From NCBI RefSeq assembly GCF_021869535.1, contig NW_026262668.1, positions 65,626,058 to 65,690,057 on the forward strand: DNA of 64,000 bases, read 5' to 3'. Below are positions 11,611 to 24,138 of the stretch, one piece after another (position 1 is the first letter of the stretch; each line of letters opens with the position of its first letter). Below the pieces are notes generated by a model. It ran no database searches, was not told the DNA's origin, and saw only the letters and a list, made by a program, of their open reading frames with translations. A program made the position numbers and the translations under genes. Origin of the DNA: Mytilus californianus (taxonomy: Eukaryota > Mollusca > Bivalvia > Mytilida > Mytilidae).

Positions 11611-12640
11611 AGAAATGATCCAACTGGTGGTATCCTTTGAAACAAATATCTAAAGTGTGTGGTCTATTTAGGTAATATGCGCTGATTTAAGTGCACATGC
11701 CCGTGAAAGTTTATAACTCATTTCAACAATTCTGATAAGTTTTAATTCAATATCGTTCATTTTAGTGACTTACCCTTTTTATAGCTTGGTAAGATGAAAT
11801 CCGTCTGTTCTAGGTACTTCACTCGAAACCGTTTGATGCTTTAAAGCAAAAAGTTCATCAATAGTAAGTAAAATTATTAGGTGTAGCGGACAGCTTATAT
11901 CATTTATATTTTTGTATCTTTTGTTTTTTTTAATGGTACATTAACAGACCAAATCGTTATATTTTGAAATGACAATGCGAAATTGATATACTCTTGAAAT
12001 TTAAATAAGAACCAATTGATAAACTATTTCAAGGGGACGTGTACATATAGATATAATCCTAAAATCATCGATTAGACCGACAAATGGACGCAATCGAAGA
12101 TTTGATTTTAATAGGCATTGTAACTGTAAACAAACACGTTATTCATCATTTGATTTTTATTCACTACATCTACTTAGTAACTTAAAAATGAAATTTCTTT
12201 TATGTTTTGCATTAGAACATTCCAGTCAATCATATTAAACTGAACAACTTGTTTTTTTTTAAAGGTCGATTAAGAACAGACTAAAACATACCATATTCGG
12301 TTACGTCACTAATCTTTTTTGCAACGAATAGTTCTGTGATGGTAGCTATTTACGTCTGTTTCATCTTCTGGATAGTTGTTTAACTTTCGAAAGGATCGAG
12401 ATCATTTAGTTTTTCTATATGAAAAAAAATAGATGTGTTCGCTGGAAGTTTGAAATTTGTTGGATATTTTTTTTAACATGCATTCAAATTGGTTTTTGAT
12501 AATCGGGTTTTGTGTTAACGTATAACTTTTACAGTTCGATATTCAGTCTCATTTTCGATGTCCTCCTTATGACGATGTCGCTAACAGACGTTATAATCAA
12601 AATCTTCTTAAGAAGTCGACTTTATGATTTTCTTTTGGCG
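11611..12640. other. AT-rich gap, nothing recognised
   Basis: No conserved exon, RNA gene or repeat end was recognised in this stretch. Confidence 0.4.
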
Positions 12641-12659
12641 GAGGCAATATTCATTTTGC

Positions 12660-12830
12660 TGATGCCAAAAAAATCCTCAAAGATACCAGGCTAATGATTT
12701 TGTACGCCAGACGCGCGTTTCTTATTTAAAGACTCATCATTGACACTCGAATCAAAACAGTTAAAAGCCCAAATAAAGAACGAAATTGAGCATTAAGGGT
12801 AAAAAATTCCAGAAGGTTTTGCCAAAATAC
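12660..12830 (+). repeat. Dispersed repeat with gtacgccagacgcgcgtttc core
   Basis: Contains 'gataccaggctaatgatttt', 'gtacgccagacgcgcgtttc', 'gactcatcattgacactcga' and 'aaataaagaacgaaattga'. Related copies lie at 12950-13150, 14630-14765 (minus) and 59736-59862. It is a widespread non-coding family of mussels. Confidence 0.75.
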
Positions 12831-12949
12831 GAGCTAAGTTAATATATTGCTGGAGAAGAAATTCCTTAATATTTCAAACAGTTCAAAGTTTTGTAAACAA
12901 GTTAAATTATAGATATCATAATATCAATGAAAGTTCATGTCAGCACAGA

Positions 12950-13150
12950 AGTGCTGACTACTAGGCAGTTGATGTCCCCGTGGAGGAAACCTCCACCAGG
13001 AGTGGCATCGACACAGTAGTTGTTAATACCAGGTTAATAATTGTGTACGCCAGACGCGCGTTTCGACGCATCAGTGACGCTCGAATTAAAACAGCTAAAA
13101 AGACAAATATAGTACGAAATTGAAGAGCATTGAAAGGCCAGCTTATTTAT
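12950..13150 (+). repeat. Second copy of the cagacgcgcg repeat with its 5' extension
   Basis: Here the family keeps an upstream block with 'agtgctgactactaggcagt', 'aaacctccaccaggagtggc' and 'atcgacacagtag' before 'gtacgccagacgcgcgtttc'. The short GC-rich part 'gtggaggaaacctccac' is an internal palindrome. The copy is in direct orientation with the one at 12660. Confidence 0.75.
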
Positions 13151-13159
13151 TTTTTTTAT

Positions 13160-14250
13160 TCTGTCTTTGTTAATATCTGTGTTTAATTCTAACCAGGACG
13201 CATATATATTTCAAAAATCCACCCTTAGAACATCCTTCCTCTAGGAAGGTTGTGAGGTAGACAGACTAAAATTATCACTTTACAAGTTCTACGTTCGCCA
13301 TCTAGAATTAGTCAATCGTAACAATGTCTCATTATTTTTTACCAGAATGGTGACATTGTCTATCTGTCATTAATCTAACTTGTGATGTTTCTAACTTTGA
13401 ATCTAACTTCTGAATAGAAAAAAGAGAGATACCAAGGAGGTTATCAAATACAATATGTCACAGAAAGACAAAACAATGGTCAAACAGACGGACAGACGAC
13501 CAAATCTACAGAATAATATACTTCATGTTTTTACTAAAATGTTTATCTGTTTTAAGGGCATACGGTACAGTTTTGATCCCACGGTGATTTTTTTACGAAA
13601 ATTTGCATACAAGCTACTTTTCTTTTAGTCAATTCAAATATGTAATAAAAAATATACCTGCATGTGCTACTATAAGAGATAAATAGGGTCGAAATTTTAG
13701 ACATTTACTCAAAATTTCGGTTTTTTTTTTACTTTCTATCCTTTGGATAGACATACCTAACTTTTTTGTTTCAAAAGATAAACACAAGCGGATTTTTGTA
13801 AAAAAAAAAAACACATTTGGAAAATCTTCTTTACATAAGTATGCTCTAAATTTGTATAACAATTCTTTAGAAATAATTAGTTTTTATCAAAGTTTCATGA
13901 TTTCAGAAAAAAAAACCCGGCATTTTTTGCTGTATATTTATCTAATTTAAAAAAAAATCATCGGTGACTTTTTCATAAAAATTGGTACAAATAATCTCCA
14001 TACGTAATCAAACCTAATGTCATTTTGAAAAAGAGGGGTCCATGAACTCGTTATCAAGTTAAATCAGTATGAATGATAAAAATCAGTCGGAAAATGCATC
14101 TTTTCCCGATATGTCACAGTTTGATGTCGCGAAAATAACATTTTACTTTAGCAACGTCTTTACTTCCCCCGTAACTGTATCGTATGGCCATTAACTGTAC
14201 TTTTGATATATTTTGATCCATTTTTAAATATTGGTATGAATTTCTTTTGC
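13160..14250. other. AT-rich gap, nothing recognised
   Basis: Only short frames and A/T homopolymers were seen. A stretch near 13430-13510 ('agagagataccaaggaggtt') resembles another dispersed mussel repeat but its ends could not be set. Confidence 0.4.
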
Positions 14251-14629
14251 TTTCAGTTTATACTTAATCGGTCATATATGTCCATGGAATCGGACGGGTT
14301 AGCAGGCGGTGAAAGGATGGTACTTTTTGTGAAATCAAATCTTTCTGCAGTTTTCATAGAGTCATCGAACTTTCTGTAATGTCTGTAGATCCAACAATCT
14401 GGAAACCCCACAGCGTAAAGTAAAGGCCCCGGTTTCAAAAATGTGAAACATTTCAAAATAGAAAAAACAACGCCCTGATTTATACTACAACAATGAACGA
14501 AAAACAAACATGGCAGACAGCAACCAAAGCCAACAACTGCATTACATTGTTCCTGGCTTTGGACAGGCACTTAAAGAATTTTATGGGACTTAACTTGATT
14601 GTGACTGATCAATCCTCCTCAAACACAAT

Positions 14630-14765
14630 CTAAGAACAAACTGGTTCTCAATGCTCTTCAACTTTGTACTTTGTTTGGCCTTATTAACTTTTTGCATTCG
14701 AGCGCCACTGATGAGGTTTTTGTAGACGAAAAGCGCGCCTGACTCACACAATTTTAAGCCTAGTA
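14630..14765 (-). repeat. Third copy of the cagacgcgcg repeat, inverted
   Basis: On the minus strand it shows the 'ggcgcgcttttcgtctaca', 'tcatcagtggcgctcgaatg' and 'agttgaagagcattgagaac' blocks of the family described at 12660. Confidence 0.7.
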
Positions 14766-14956
14766 TCAATTATGAGTTTATGTAATTATTATTTGGATAA
14801 GGATTGACTAATCAGATCGGTACTTAGCACAAAGATTAATAAAAAAAAAAAAAAAGACAAAGACAAAGGACACAAAGTACCGGTCCAAGATTACTCGAAA
14901 TTACTAAAAGCTATTTCATAGCCTGATTTCAACTAATAAATAAACCATATAAAAAT

Positions 14957-15262
14957 ACGAAGATGTGATATGATTGCCAATGAGACAACTCTCCACAAGA
15001 GACCAAATGACTTAGAATTTAGCAGCTATTGTTATCTGTTAACAAATAGCAAAACCCATGTTCTCCAAGACTTACAGGTCAACCTATACACGACGGATTT
15101 AGTGTTCCTTAAGACATTTGCAGTGCCAAAGTATAAGTATCAACAGGATGTACGACTATAAAAGTTTATACATAATTACAATACATGTTCACATAAAATA
15201 AGATGTTGTATGATTGTCAATGAGACAACTATCCACCTGTGACTAAATGACGTAGATGGTTT
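14957..15262 (+). repeat. Two tandem partial copies of the gatgtggtatgattgccaat family
   Basis: The first copy has 'gatgtgatatgattgccaat', 'gagacaactctccacaagag' and 'accaaatgactta'. The second, at about 15198, has 'gatgttgtatgattgtcaat', 'gagacaactatccacctgtg' and 'actaaatgacgtag'. They are in the same orientation. Confidence 0.7.
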
Positions 15263-15819
15263 TATATATAAACAGAGAAAAATGTATTATTGTCCTATCT
15301 GCGTTTGATGAAATAAGAAACATTCATACTCATTAACATAAATAATATGTTGTATAGATATTGTTAATTAGTATGGATGGAGTTATCTGAGTTAAACATG
15401 AGAAAAAGATGAAACCAATGTTATTTCCAGATTATGATAAAATCAATTATACATCTGATGTATGAGGTTTGAAAAAAAAATCCTATGCTTGTGAATCACA
15501 ACTTTGATAACTCTTGTGATTAATATTAAGTGAAATTTCAAACATATCCAATTTCTAGCCAAAAGAAAAAAAAAACACAATTATTAAGATTTGATGTTAG
15601 TCATTACAACAATTGTGCTTATGCAAGATGTTTCAACCTTTCAGAAACCACAAACTATGAATTCATTCATTCAAGCTGAGAAACTTCGGATAAAATTTCA
15701 GCTTATTGTAAGAAAAAAAAACATAGTATAAAGCATTCTATGAAATATAATTACATATCTGTATCATATAATAAGTCGATTACGGTAATGTCACTATCAA
15801 AGAAAAAAATATTCTATTG

Positions 15820-17110
15820 CGATTACCACAAGTGGAACATATCCATGGTCAACTGTGACAAAAGAAATTCCGTAATGGAATGGTCCACCAAAAAAAGATG
15901 TCGTCCGTAAAACTTTTGAATGGATGACTTTTATCATTTGGAACCCTTGATGCAAAAGCTTACTTGTTAGCAATAACCCTCTATCAAGGAGATCATGATA
16001 GAAAAAGCAACAGTCCCGAATATCGTAATAAGTTCACACAGCAAAATTGCATCATCTCATTTATAGTAAATTTTAGTTTTCTGCCAACCCTCATAGTTAG
16101 TTTCTAGATGTCAGTAAATATATGTCACAGACTCATCTGCATTTGTTGTATAGTTTGTTGCAAGTTCATTGTGATAGATGCAGTCAACCTAGTCGCCAAA
16201 CTTTAAATTTTTCAGTGAAAGGTCATCATTTATTTAACGGAAAGTGAAGTTAAAGGTAAATGCCGTCTTCTTTTCATTTTTCTTGCCAATCTCCAGTATA
16301 AAAACTGCTTCATAAGAATAAAGGGAAAAGTCTGCCAGCAGAGAGGCACAGTTTGTTCCCATACGAATGCTTACTGTTGTATGAAAAACATGTCCTCAAA
16401 ACGGAATAATTGTGGTGTTCATAACAAAAATCCAGCATCTGGATAATGTAATTTTCAGTGATGATTTTTTAGTTTGAATCGGGGTGTTTTTTTTTGTACA
16501 AAGTATGATTTGTCCCTTCCTAAAATAAGATATTTGTATGTGCATTGGTTATTCTGTCTAATGAAACAAAGTTGGACAATTCTTTCAGTTTGTTTTTAAG
16601 CATAGAATGAGGAATACTTGTGTAGAGAGTAGAGAATTCAATGGCTTTGATACTTTGCACATGTAGTAAGGCTAGCATTGTTATTACGCTAACAAAACTC
16701 TGAAGGTAAACTTTTAAATATCCACAGCTAATTAATACTGCTTCTATGGAATGTAATTTTCCAAAAACAAGCCCAATTTTGATTGCTGATAAAATAGAAA
16801 TTAATAAGTTTGAAAGAGGTTTTTAGCATTTAGCAGGTCCAGTGTATGAAAAGACAGTTATGTAATGTTGTTACACAGTTGAGTTATTGATATTATTGGG
16901 GTAGTGTATGTCAGGTTTCCAAGTTATATTCAAGGCTGAAACTGTCAATTGAAATAGGGAACTACTTGTAAAACCAAATTTTTTTTCAATTTAAAACCAT
17001 TCCCAAAGTAGTGATATGGTGCTCTGTTAGATATCGCTGGGTGTTCAAGACCTATTATCAAACAGCTACCGAGAGCCCAAAAATACTGGTAGCTCACATT
17101 TATCACAATT
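15820..17110 (-). pseudogene. Decayed reverse transcriptase, most complete copy in the window
   Basis: On the minus strand, in order: KPLSNLLISILSAIKIGLV, IKAIEFSTLYTSIPHSML, KYLILGRDKSYF-like text, MLDFCYE, a damaged MGTNCASLLADFSLYSYEA block, FNFTFR-INDDLSLKN (the catalytic box, YIDD changed to x-INDD with a stop), and a C-terminal FYGRH and LTMDMFHL. Stops and frameshifts are scattered throughout. It matches the same type as the fragments at 3.6-7.6 kb and shows the order of motifs in the parent protein. Confidence 0.7.
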
Positions 17111-19128
17111 GCTGAAACTTTAAACAAGTTGTACTCCTGTTGACCATATGTTTATATCATACAGTGACAATGTTAGTGTTTGATCTTTTGCTAAATATTG
17201 ATGGCCTCATTGTGACTTTGTGATTCAGAAAAGCAGTAAAGTAGTTTCTTTGCTTTGTGTTTTGTAAAGTGCTTATACGGATTTTGTGGGATGAATTAAT
17301 ACTTTACGTCCTATTTTCAATTATCATGATATTTTCCTTTTGCTGAAATGCAATATTTTATATATATTTATAGTCTATTATATCGGCATATTTACAGTTT
17401 ATGAACCAACACAAACAGTTCCATATTTATCACAAATATATGAGTACCTGATTTCTTCTAGTGCTCTTATTTCACAAGTTTTAAAAAGGTTTTTTATGCA
17501 ATAACGGGTATAAAAAGTCCATCCACTATCTGAAACCATTACATGTAATTCAGAATATATTAAATATTACATATTTATAGCAGATTTCTAAGACCGACTA
17601 AAAATAGTTGTCTTCGGACACTGTAAACAATTGTTTTCACTTACACCTAACTCAGATTTGAATTAAACAGATAGTTTGTACCTTCAGTCATATTCCTCTA
17701 ATCAAAAGAAGACTAGAAGAGCCTAAATCACCAAACTGGTAAGATTATCCTTGAATGCTCGAGGAGAAAAATGTTGCCACAAATATAGATTAGATCGTTT
17801 TGTTTTTGTCAATCTATTAGAATTTCAAAAGGGTCTTACCTTTTAGTTTCAGAGAAGATTTGGAAAATTGGCTTAAATAAAACTTGGCTTAAAAAGTAGT
17901 TGGGAGGAAGATGAAAATGTGATTTTTCAAAAGCCCTTAAATGCCAACTATGTGAGATCAATATGTCAATGCTTGCCCTTAACCCTTTAACATTCAAGGA
18001 CTTTTGACGTTTTCTACCCAAATAAATGCTGTTCAATTTCATTCGAATTGAACATTTTACCAAAAGCTCATTCTAAGGACAACTTGGACTCATTTGAAAG
18101 ATAATTGATTGAATTTTCCAGAAAATCTTATTTAAAGAAAATATTCCTTTCCTTATCCTTATCTATAAAAATGTCACGTGACTTGCAGAAAAAAAGTGAA
18201 AAAATATACAATTCAAGTGGAAAAGAAATTGTACAGGCATTCTGTAACCCAAATAGGATATAGTTTTAGTGCAAAAGCAATGCACGAAGTTTCTTGGAAA
18301 CGGAGTAGGTGCAAAATCTATATAGAAAGATGAAACACATGCCAGGAATATCGAAAAATAGATGCTCGTAACATCTAAAAATGAGAGATGTGTGGAGAAT
18401 TTTGGTCAAAGTCAAATTAATGGCACAAGTTTCTGTAAAAAATGCGCTAATTAAAACTGCAACCAGAATGAGTCCTATACTAAAGAATATTCACTGAATA
18501 TACAATAATAATATGTTATGGTTGGGCACCCAGGCTAAGAATGTATCAACAAAAAGAGGGGGAGGGTTGGTTAGTCACTGAAATTCATAAAGAAGCATTT
18601 AGTTGACAGGAACCGTTGGTAAAATCATTAAATTTAAGTATGTTAGTATTCTTCTGAGGAAGATTAAAAAATGATGATAAGAAAATCATCCAACTTCATT
18701 ACTCTTAGGAAGCCATTTTTGCAAATCCCTTTATTTTCATGCAAATATACGAGAAAGTAATACAGAAATGTTCGTATTTTTCATTGATATGTAACTATTC
18801 TATCATTTAAGCAATATGGTGTCCAACATGCTCATATTCAAGCAATAAAGAAACAAAGTTTTGTTACTGCTATTCCAACTCTAATAATTTTCATCTTTTT
18901 TGCCAAAAAACTGACATAAAGAATCATGCGTTTTGAGTTTTTCATAATACTGATACTCTTTGAATCAAATATTTTATAAATGTACAAATTTTAATTATAG
19001 TTTTACTATTATTCTTGTAAAATAAACACGGCACAGTTATCAAAAATAGTCATATGTTTCTTCAAATCAATGATTAACTTTACAGAATTCGGTGAAAATA
19101 TTCTATTAAAAAATAAAAACAAAAAACG
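17111..19128. other. AT-rich gap, nothing recognised
   Basis: No conserved exon or repeat boundary was recognised. Small frames such as minus 17836-18063 have no supporting features. Confidence 0.4.
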
Positions 19129-19554
19129 ATTCGTTGAGCGTAGCCTGATACGACCGCATAGGTCAAACCCTGAACACTTGGTACATATTTGGACACAATA
19201 TTCAAGCTTGATACTGTCTGAATTTGGATTGTGATCAAATTTTTGACATAATATAGATTTCTGACACAAAATGAATGTGATCAAAGATCTTACAAATCTA
19301 TTGCGCAATACTGTGCAATTGAAGTTTTCTTCTTGATACTTTTCAAAAATTCAAAATTTGAAAAATTTTGAAAAAAAATATGAATCCTCTAAAAAAATTG
19401 GAAAAAAAAATCCCCCCCCCCAACTTTTTGAAACCCCCCTTGGAGCAATAACCCCAAAACTCGATACCACCTTTCCTTTGTAGTATGGAACCTTGTAGTA
19501 CAATTTCGGAGAGATCCATACACTTAAACACAAGTTATTGTCTGGAAACTAGAA
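19129..19554 (+). mobile_element. Left part of an interrupted 'TACGACC' non-autonomous element
   Basis: Starts with the family head (attcgttgagcgtagcctga, then 'tacgaccgcataggtcaaac') and runs through a module with 'gagagatccatacacttaaa' and 'caagttattgtctggaaact'. At 19555 it switches abruptly to the 'ctagaggctctc' element. Matching 3' sequence resumes at 22796 and ends at 23137 in a degraded family hairpin, 'cccggtcgtataaa', so 19129-19554 plus 22796-23137 is probably one older element that was split. Confidence 0.6.
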
Positions 19555-19694
19555 CTAGAGGCTCTCAAGAGCCTGTGTCGCTCACCTGTATTTACTGATG
19601 CTTTGGAAATCATATAAAATAAGGTTAAAATCATAATTAATAGTATTAGGTATTAGATATTATAATGATATCTAAGATATTAACAAATAAAATG

Positions 19695-21933
19695 CTCCGC
19701 TGGGCGCAGCTTGATACGACCGCAGAGGTCGAACCCTGAACAGTTGGGGCAAGTATGGACACAACATTCAAGCTTGATACAGCTCTGAATTTGGATTGTG
19801 ATTAAATATTTGACACAGCATAGGTTTCTGACACAGAATGAATGTGGTCTAAGAACTTAAAAATTTGTAATTTACCTATCATGGTCCAATATCCAAAATC
19901 TTAATACATGGTTAGATTCAGCATATCAAAGAATCCAGAGAATTCAATTTTTGATGAAATCAAACAAAGTTTAATTTTGGACCCTTTTGACCTCAATGTG
20001 GACCAATTTGATAACAGGCAAAAAATCAAAATGCATGGTTAGATTCAGCATATCAAAGAACCCCATATATTCAATTTTTGTTGAAATCAAACAAAGTTTA
20101 ATTTTGGACCCCAATTTGGACCAACTTGAAAACTGGGCCCATAATCAAAAATCTAAACACATGTTTAGATTCAGCATATCAAAGAACCCCAAGAATTCAA
20201 TTTTTGTTAAAATCAAACTAAGTTTAATTTTGGACCCTTTGGACCTTAATGTAGACCAATTTAAAAAACGGGACCCAAAATTAAAAATCTAAATACACGG
20301 TAAGATTCAGCATATCAAAGAACCCCAAGAATTCAATTTTTGTTAAAATCAAACTAAGTTTAATTTTGGACCCTTTTGACCTTAATGTAGACCAATTTAA
20401 AAAACGGGACTCAAATTTAAAAATCTAAATATACGATTAGATTTGGCATATCAAAGAGCCCCAATAATTCTATTTTTGATGAAATCAAACAAAGTTTCAT
20501 TTTGGACCCTTTTGACCTCAATATGAACCAATTTGATAGCGGGGCCCACAAATAAAAAATCTAAATACATGGTTAGATTCAGCATATCAAAGAACCCCAT
20601 ATATTCAATTTTTGTTGAAATCAAACAAAGTTTAATTTTGGACCCCAACTTGGACCAACTTGAAAACTGGGCCCATAATCAAAAATCTAAACACATGTTT
20701 AAATTCAGCATATCAAAGAACATCAAGAATTCAATTTTTGTTAACTAAGTTTAATTTTGGACCCTTTGGACCTTAATTTAGACCAATTTAAAAAACGGGA
20801 CCCAAAATTAAAAATCTAAATACACGGTTAGATTCAGCATATCAAAAAACCCCATATATTCAATTTTGGTTGAAATCAAACAAAGTTTAATTTTGGACCC
20901 CAATTTGGACCAACTTGAAAACTGGGCCCAAAATCAAAAATCTAAATACATGTTTAGATTCAGCATATCAAAGAACCCCATATATTCAATTTTTGTTAAA
21001 ATCAAACTAAGTTTAATTTTGGACCCTTTGGACCTTAATGTAGACCAATTTGAAAACTGGACTTTCTGAAATCTGAAATGAGAAAAAATTGACCAACACA
21101 ATTTCCCCCCCCTCTTTTCCTCCAAAAAAATTCTTTCCCTCAAGATATGGTCATAATCTCAATTCAAATTTCCAATGGAGTTTGCAACCATTATTACCCA
21201 TTTAAATTTACCATAGTGCTAACTTAATCTATTTTATAAAAGAATTAAAAATATGGTGTCAAATCTTTCATATGGATTTTTTTTGTAAAAAAAAAAAAAT
21301 GCAACATTTGCAGATATTTTTACTGGTCTTCCTTTATAAATATGCATTTCTTTAAACATAATTTAAAAGCAGTGTAAGGGAAGTAATCAAAACGTTGTAT
21401 TTGGATTACCTCCCTTACACTGTTTTAAATTGTCTTAATTGTTCATTAACCATTACTTTATACATAATTTAAAAGCAGTGTAAGGGAGGTAATTCAAATG
21501 ATGTATTTGATTTATCTCCCTTACACTGCTTTAAATTATGTTTTGTACTAAAGTATTTGTCCATTAACCAGGCCAACCTTGTTTTTTCCCCCTTTTTTGC
21601 CCCTAATTCCTAAACAGTTTGAGCCATAACCCCCCAAAGCAAATCCTAACCATCCCTTTGTGGTATGGAACCTTGTGGTATAATTTCAGAGAGATCCATA
21701 CACCGTTCCACAAGTTATTGTCTAGAAACTAGAAAATGCTTATTTTTGGCCCCTAATTCCTTAACTGTTGGTACCATAACCCCCAAAATCAATCCCAACC
21801 TTCCTTTTGTGGTATTTCACCTTATGGTAAAATTTCATAGAGATCTATTCACTTAAACTAAAGTTAGAGTGCGAAAACCAACGATGCCAACGTCATACCA
21901 ATATACGACCGCAAAAATTTTTGCGGTCGTATA
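19695..21933 (+). mobile_element. 'TACGACC' element inserted within the AGCTCACC element
   Basis: Head: 'ctccgctgggcgcagcttga' followed by 'tacgaccgcagaggtcgaac'. Body: about nine tandem modules of roughly 130 bp (19870-21060) around 'gattcagcatatcaaagaac' and 'gtttaattttggaccc', then two hairpins (21361-21540), then two modules of another type (21600-21860). Tail: hairpin 'tacgaccgcaaaaatttttg' continuing 'cggtcgta'. Flanks are AAAATG (19689-19694) and AAACTG (21935-21940). Translated frames across the modules are repeat artefacts. Confidence 0.75.
21361..21540. repeat. Two adjacent long hairpins (foldback repeats)
   Basis: Two palindromic units lie side by side. Unit 1 (21361-21430) has arms 'aaaagcagtgtaagggaagt' and 'acctcccttacactgtttt'. 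Unit 2 (21463-21540) has 'aaaagcagtgtaagggaggt' and 'atctcccttacactgctttaaa'-type sequence as the right arm. Loops are about 15 bases. They sit inside the 19695-21933 element. Confidence 0.85.
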
Positions 21934-22795
21934 AAAACTGCAAAATTTCTGTAAAATTACTAACTAAGGGGCAGCAACCCAACAAAGGGTTGTCGGATTC
22001 GTCTGAAAATTTCAGGGCAGATAAATCTAAATCTGATGAACATTTTGCCACCTGTCAGATTTGCTCTAAATGCTTTAGTTTCAGAGATATAAACCAAAAA
22101 CTGCATTTCACACCTATGTTCTATTTTTAACCATGTCGGCCATGATGGTTTGAAGGCGGTGTCATCGGACAAATTTTTTAAACTAGATACCTTAATAATG
22201 ATTAAGGCCAAGTATGGTTAAATTTGTCTCAGTAGTTTCGGAGAAGAAGATTTTTGTAAAAGATTACAAAAATTTACGAAAATTGTTAAAAATTGACTAT
22301 AAAGAGCAATAACTCCTAAAGGGATCGACTGACAATTTTGGTCATAGCGACTTATTTGTAGATCTTACTCTGCTGAACATTATTGCTGTTTACAGTTTAT
22401 CTCTATCTATAATAATATTCAAGATAATAACCAAAAACTGCAAAATTTCCTTAAAATTACCAATTCAGGGGCAGCAACCCAACAACGGGTTGTCAGATTT
22501 GTCTGAAAATTTCAGGGCAGATAGATCTTGACCTGATAATCAGTTTTAACCAGTCAGATTTACTCTAAATGCTTTGGTTTCAGAGATATAAGCCAAAATC
22601 TACAATTTACCCCTATCTTCTATTTTTAGCCATGGCGGCCATCTTGGTTGGTTGGTGGGGTCAACGGACACATTTTTTAAACTAGATACCCTAATGATGA
22701 TTGTGGCCAAGTTTGGTTAAATTTGGCCCAGTGGTTTCAGAGGAGAAGATTTTTGTAAAAGCTAACGACGACGACATACGATGACGACGGACGAC

Positions 22796-23137
22796 CCCCA
22801 TAACCCCTAAAATAAATCCCAACCTTCTACTTGTGGTATTAAACATTGTCGTACAATTTCAGAGCAATCAAAATACTTATACACAAGTTATTATCCTGCA
22901 ACTAGAAAAATGCTTGTTTTGGGCCCCTTTTGGGCCCTAATTCCTAAACGGTTGGGACCATCATCCCCAAAATCAATCCCAACCTTCCTTTTGTGGTATT
23001 GAACCTTCTTAAAAATTTCATTGAGATCCATTCACTTAAACTTAAGTTATTGTCCCGAAACCAATGTGTCTTTGGATGAAGATGCAGACGACATCATACC
23101 ATTATACAATCCCAAAATTTTTTTTCCCGGTCGTATA
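22796..23137 (+). mobile_element. Right part of the interrupted 'TACGACC' element
   Basis: Carries the module words 'aaatcccaaccttctacttg', 'ttatacacaagttattatcc' and 'cccttttgggccctaattcc', then a degraded terminal hairpin ('tatacaatcccaaaa' paired with 'cccggtcgtata') at 23103-23137. It pairs with 19129-19554. Confidence 0.6.
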
Positions 23138-23630
23138 AAAACAGTTTTCACAGAAAAATTCTTGTCAATAAGGGGCAAATTGATATAGCACATTGAATGA
23201 TAGTAGTTTCGGACACATTTATTCATGTTGCTGGTATTCTGAGTAATAATTTGAGCCCTTAATCACATTTGTACATCAAAAAAAGACAAAGATTCATGAC
23301 TTCATGCAAACTAGTTGTCCAAAAATTTGGCTTATCTGTCAAATTGGTCGATAAGAATGTTGAAGGGTTAAATAACATTAAATGAGATTCATTTGCAAGA
23401 TGGTCTTCAATTTATCCATCCCTTTTGTTTCAAAATTTTAGCTTTGAAGTTTGAGATGTTCTTAAACTGTCCAATCAAAATCAGTATTACCACAGGACTC
23501 TTTGTAGAATAACAAAATTAGCTCTGATGCATGATGGGTGAAGAGAAATTGTCCAACATCATAATTTTTTCAATAATAGGGTAATACCATATACAAAAAA
23601 CATAACAAATATGATTCATCAGTGTATAAT

Positions 23631-23706
23631 TTTATTTGAAAATAGAACAAAATAGAAATGATCTTTCTCAAATTCAAATCTAAACAATCCTTTTTATCTT
23701 TTTATT
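23631..23706 (-). promoter_or_regulatory. Candidate polyadenylation signals of CNOT9
   Basis: Two AATAAA hexamers on the minus strand (plus-strand TTTATT at 23701-23706 and 23631-23636) lie about 265 and 335 bases downstream of the CNOT9 stop codon. Such hexamers are frequent in AT-rich DNA, so either may be used or neither. Confidence 0.3.
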
Positions 23707-23969
23707 TGTTTTTGATAACTCTTATATATTTGCTTTCTTACATCTGCTTACTATATTACAAATGTTTAAAAAAATGTTTAATAGTCTTATTACAACATGC
23801 TTCACTGAACACTTCCAATATCATCTGAACATGACTGGAATAAATATTTAACATCCTAGACAACAACTAAAAGTCAAGGGATGCAGTTCATGAGATCATG
23901 ATTTTGACCAGATTTCCAGCAGAAATCTGTCTTGACTATGAAATTTTTCTTCCAACAATTTCTTGCTTC

Positions 23970-24138
23970 CTATTGTTGGTGTAGTGGCATACTCCTTGGA
24001 TCAGGTACACCTGGGGCTTCTAGATTTTGCTGTAATTGCATCAACCATCGCTTTGTAGAATTGTCATCCTTGAGACAGTTAGCAAAAGTGTTGTCCTTCA
24101 ACTGGTCTGGAAGGCACTGTCTCAATGCTTCCCTAGCC
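23970..24138 (-). CDS. CNOT9: CNOT9 terminal coding exon 8 (residues 244-299 and stop)
   Basis: Encodes [20 protein letters not shown], then [13 protein letters not shown] and [11 protein letters not shown], followed by TAG at 23972-23970. The acceptor is 'ctttgattttag'. Confidence 0.96.

Larger units (their letters stand above)
19555..22795 (-). mobile_element. 'AGCTCACC' non-autonomous element, split by another element
   Basis: The left end is a small hairpin (aggctctcaagagcct) followed by 'gtgtcgctcacctgtattta'. After an inserted element (19695-21933) the body resumes with two modules, each holding 'ggggcagcaaccc', 'tctgaaaatttcagggcaga', a mutated 'ttagccatggcggccat' and 'actagataccctaatgatga'. 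The same element is uninterrupted at 44115-45164 in the opposite orientation. The copy here lacks the 'agctcacctgacccgaaggg' hairpin end; it stops in a 'gacgacgac' tract at about 22795. Confidence 0.75.

Noticed and set aside
14253-14570. 105-residue minus-strand frame
   Set aside because: It starts in a repeat-like 'cctgtccaaagccaggaa' stretch, has no recognisable domain and lies next to a dispersed repeat.
19987-21143. Several 60-100 residue frames with repeated peptide words such as FSISKNP
   Set aside because: They are translations of ~130-bp tandem modules in a non-autonomous element, occur on both strands and lack start or splice context.
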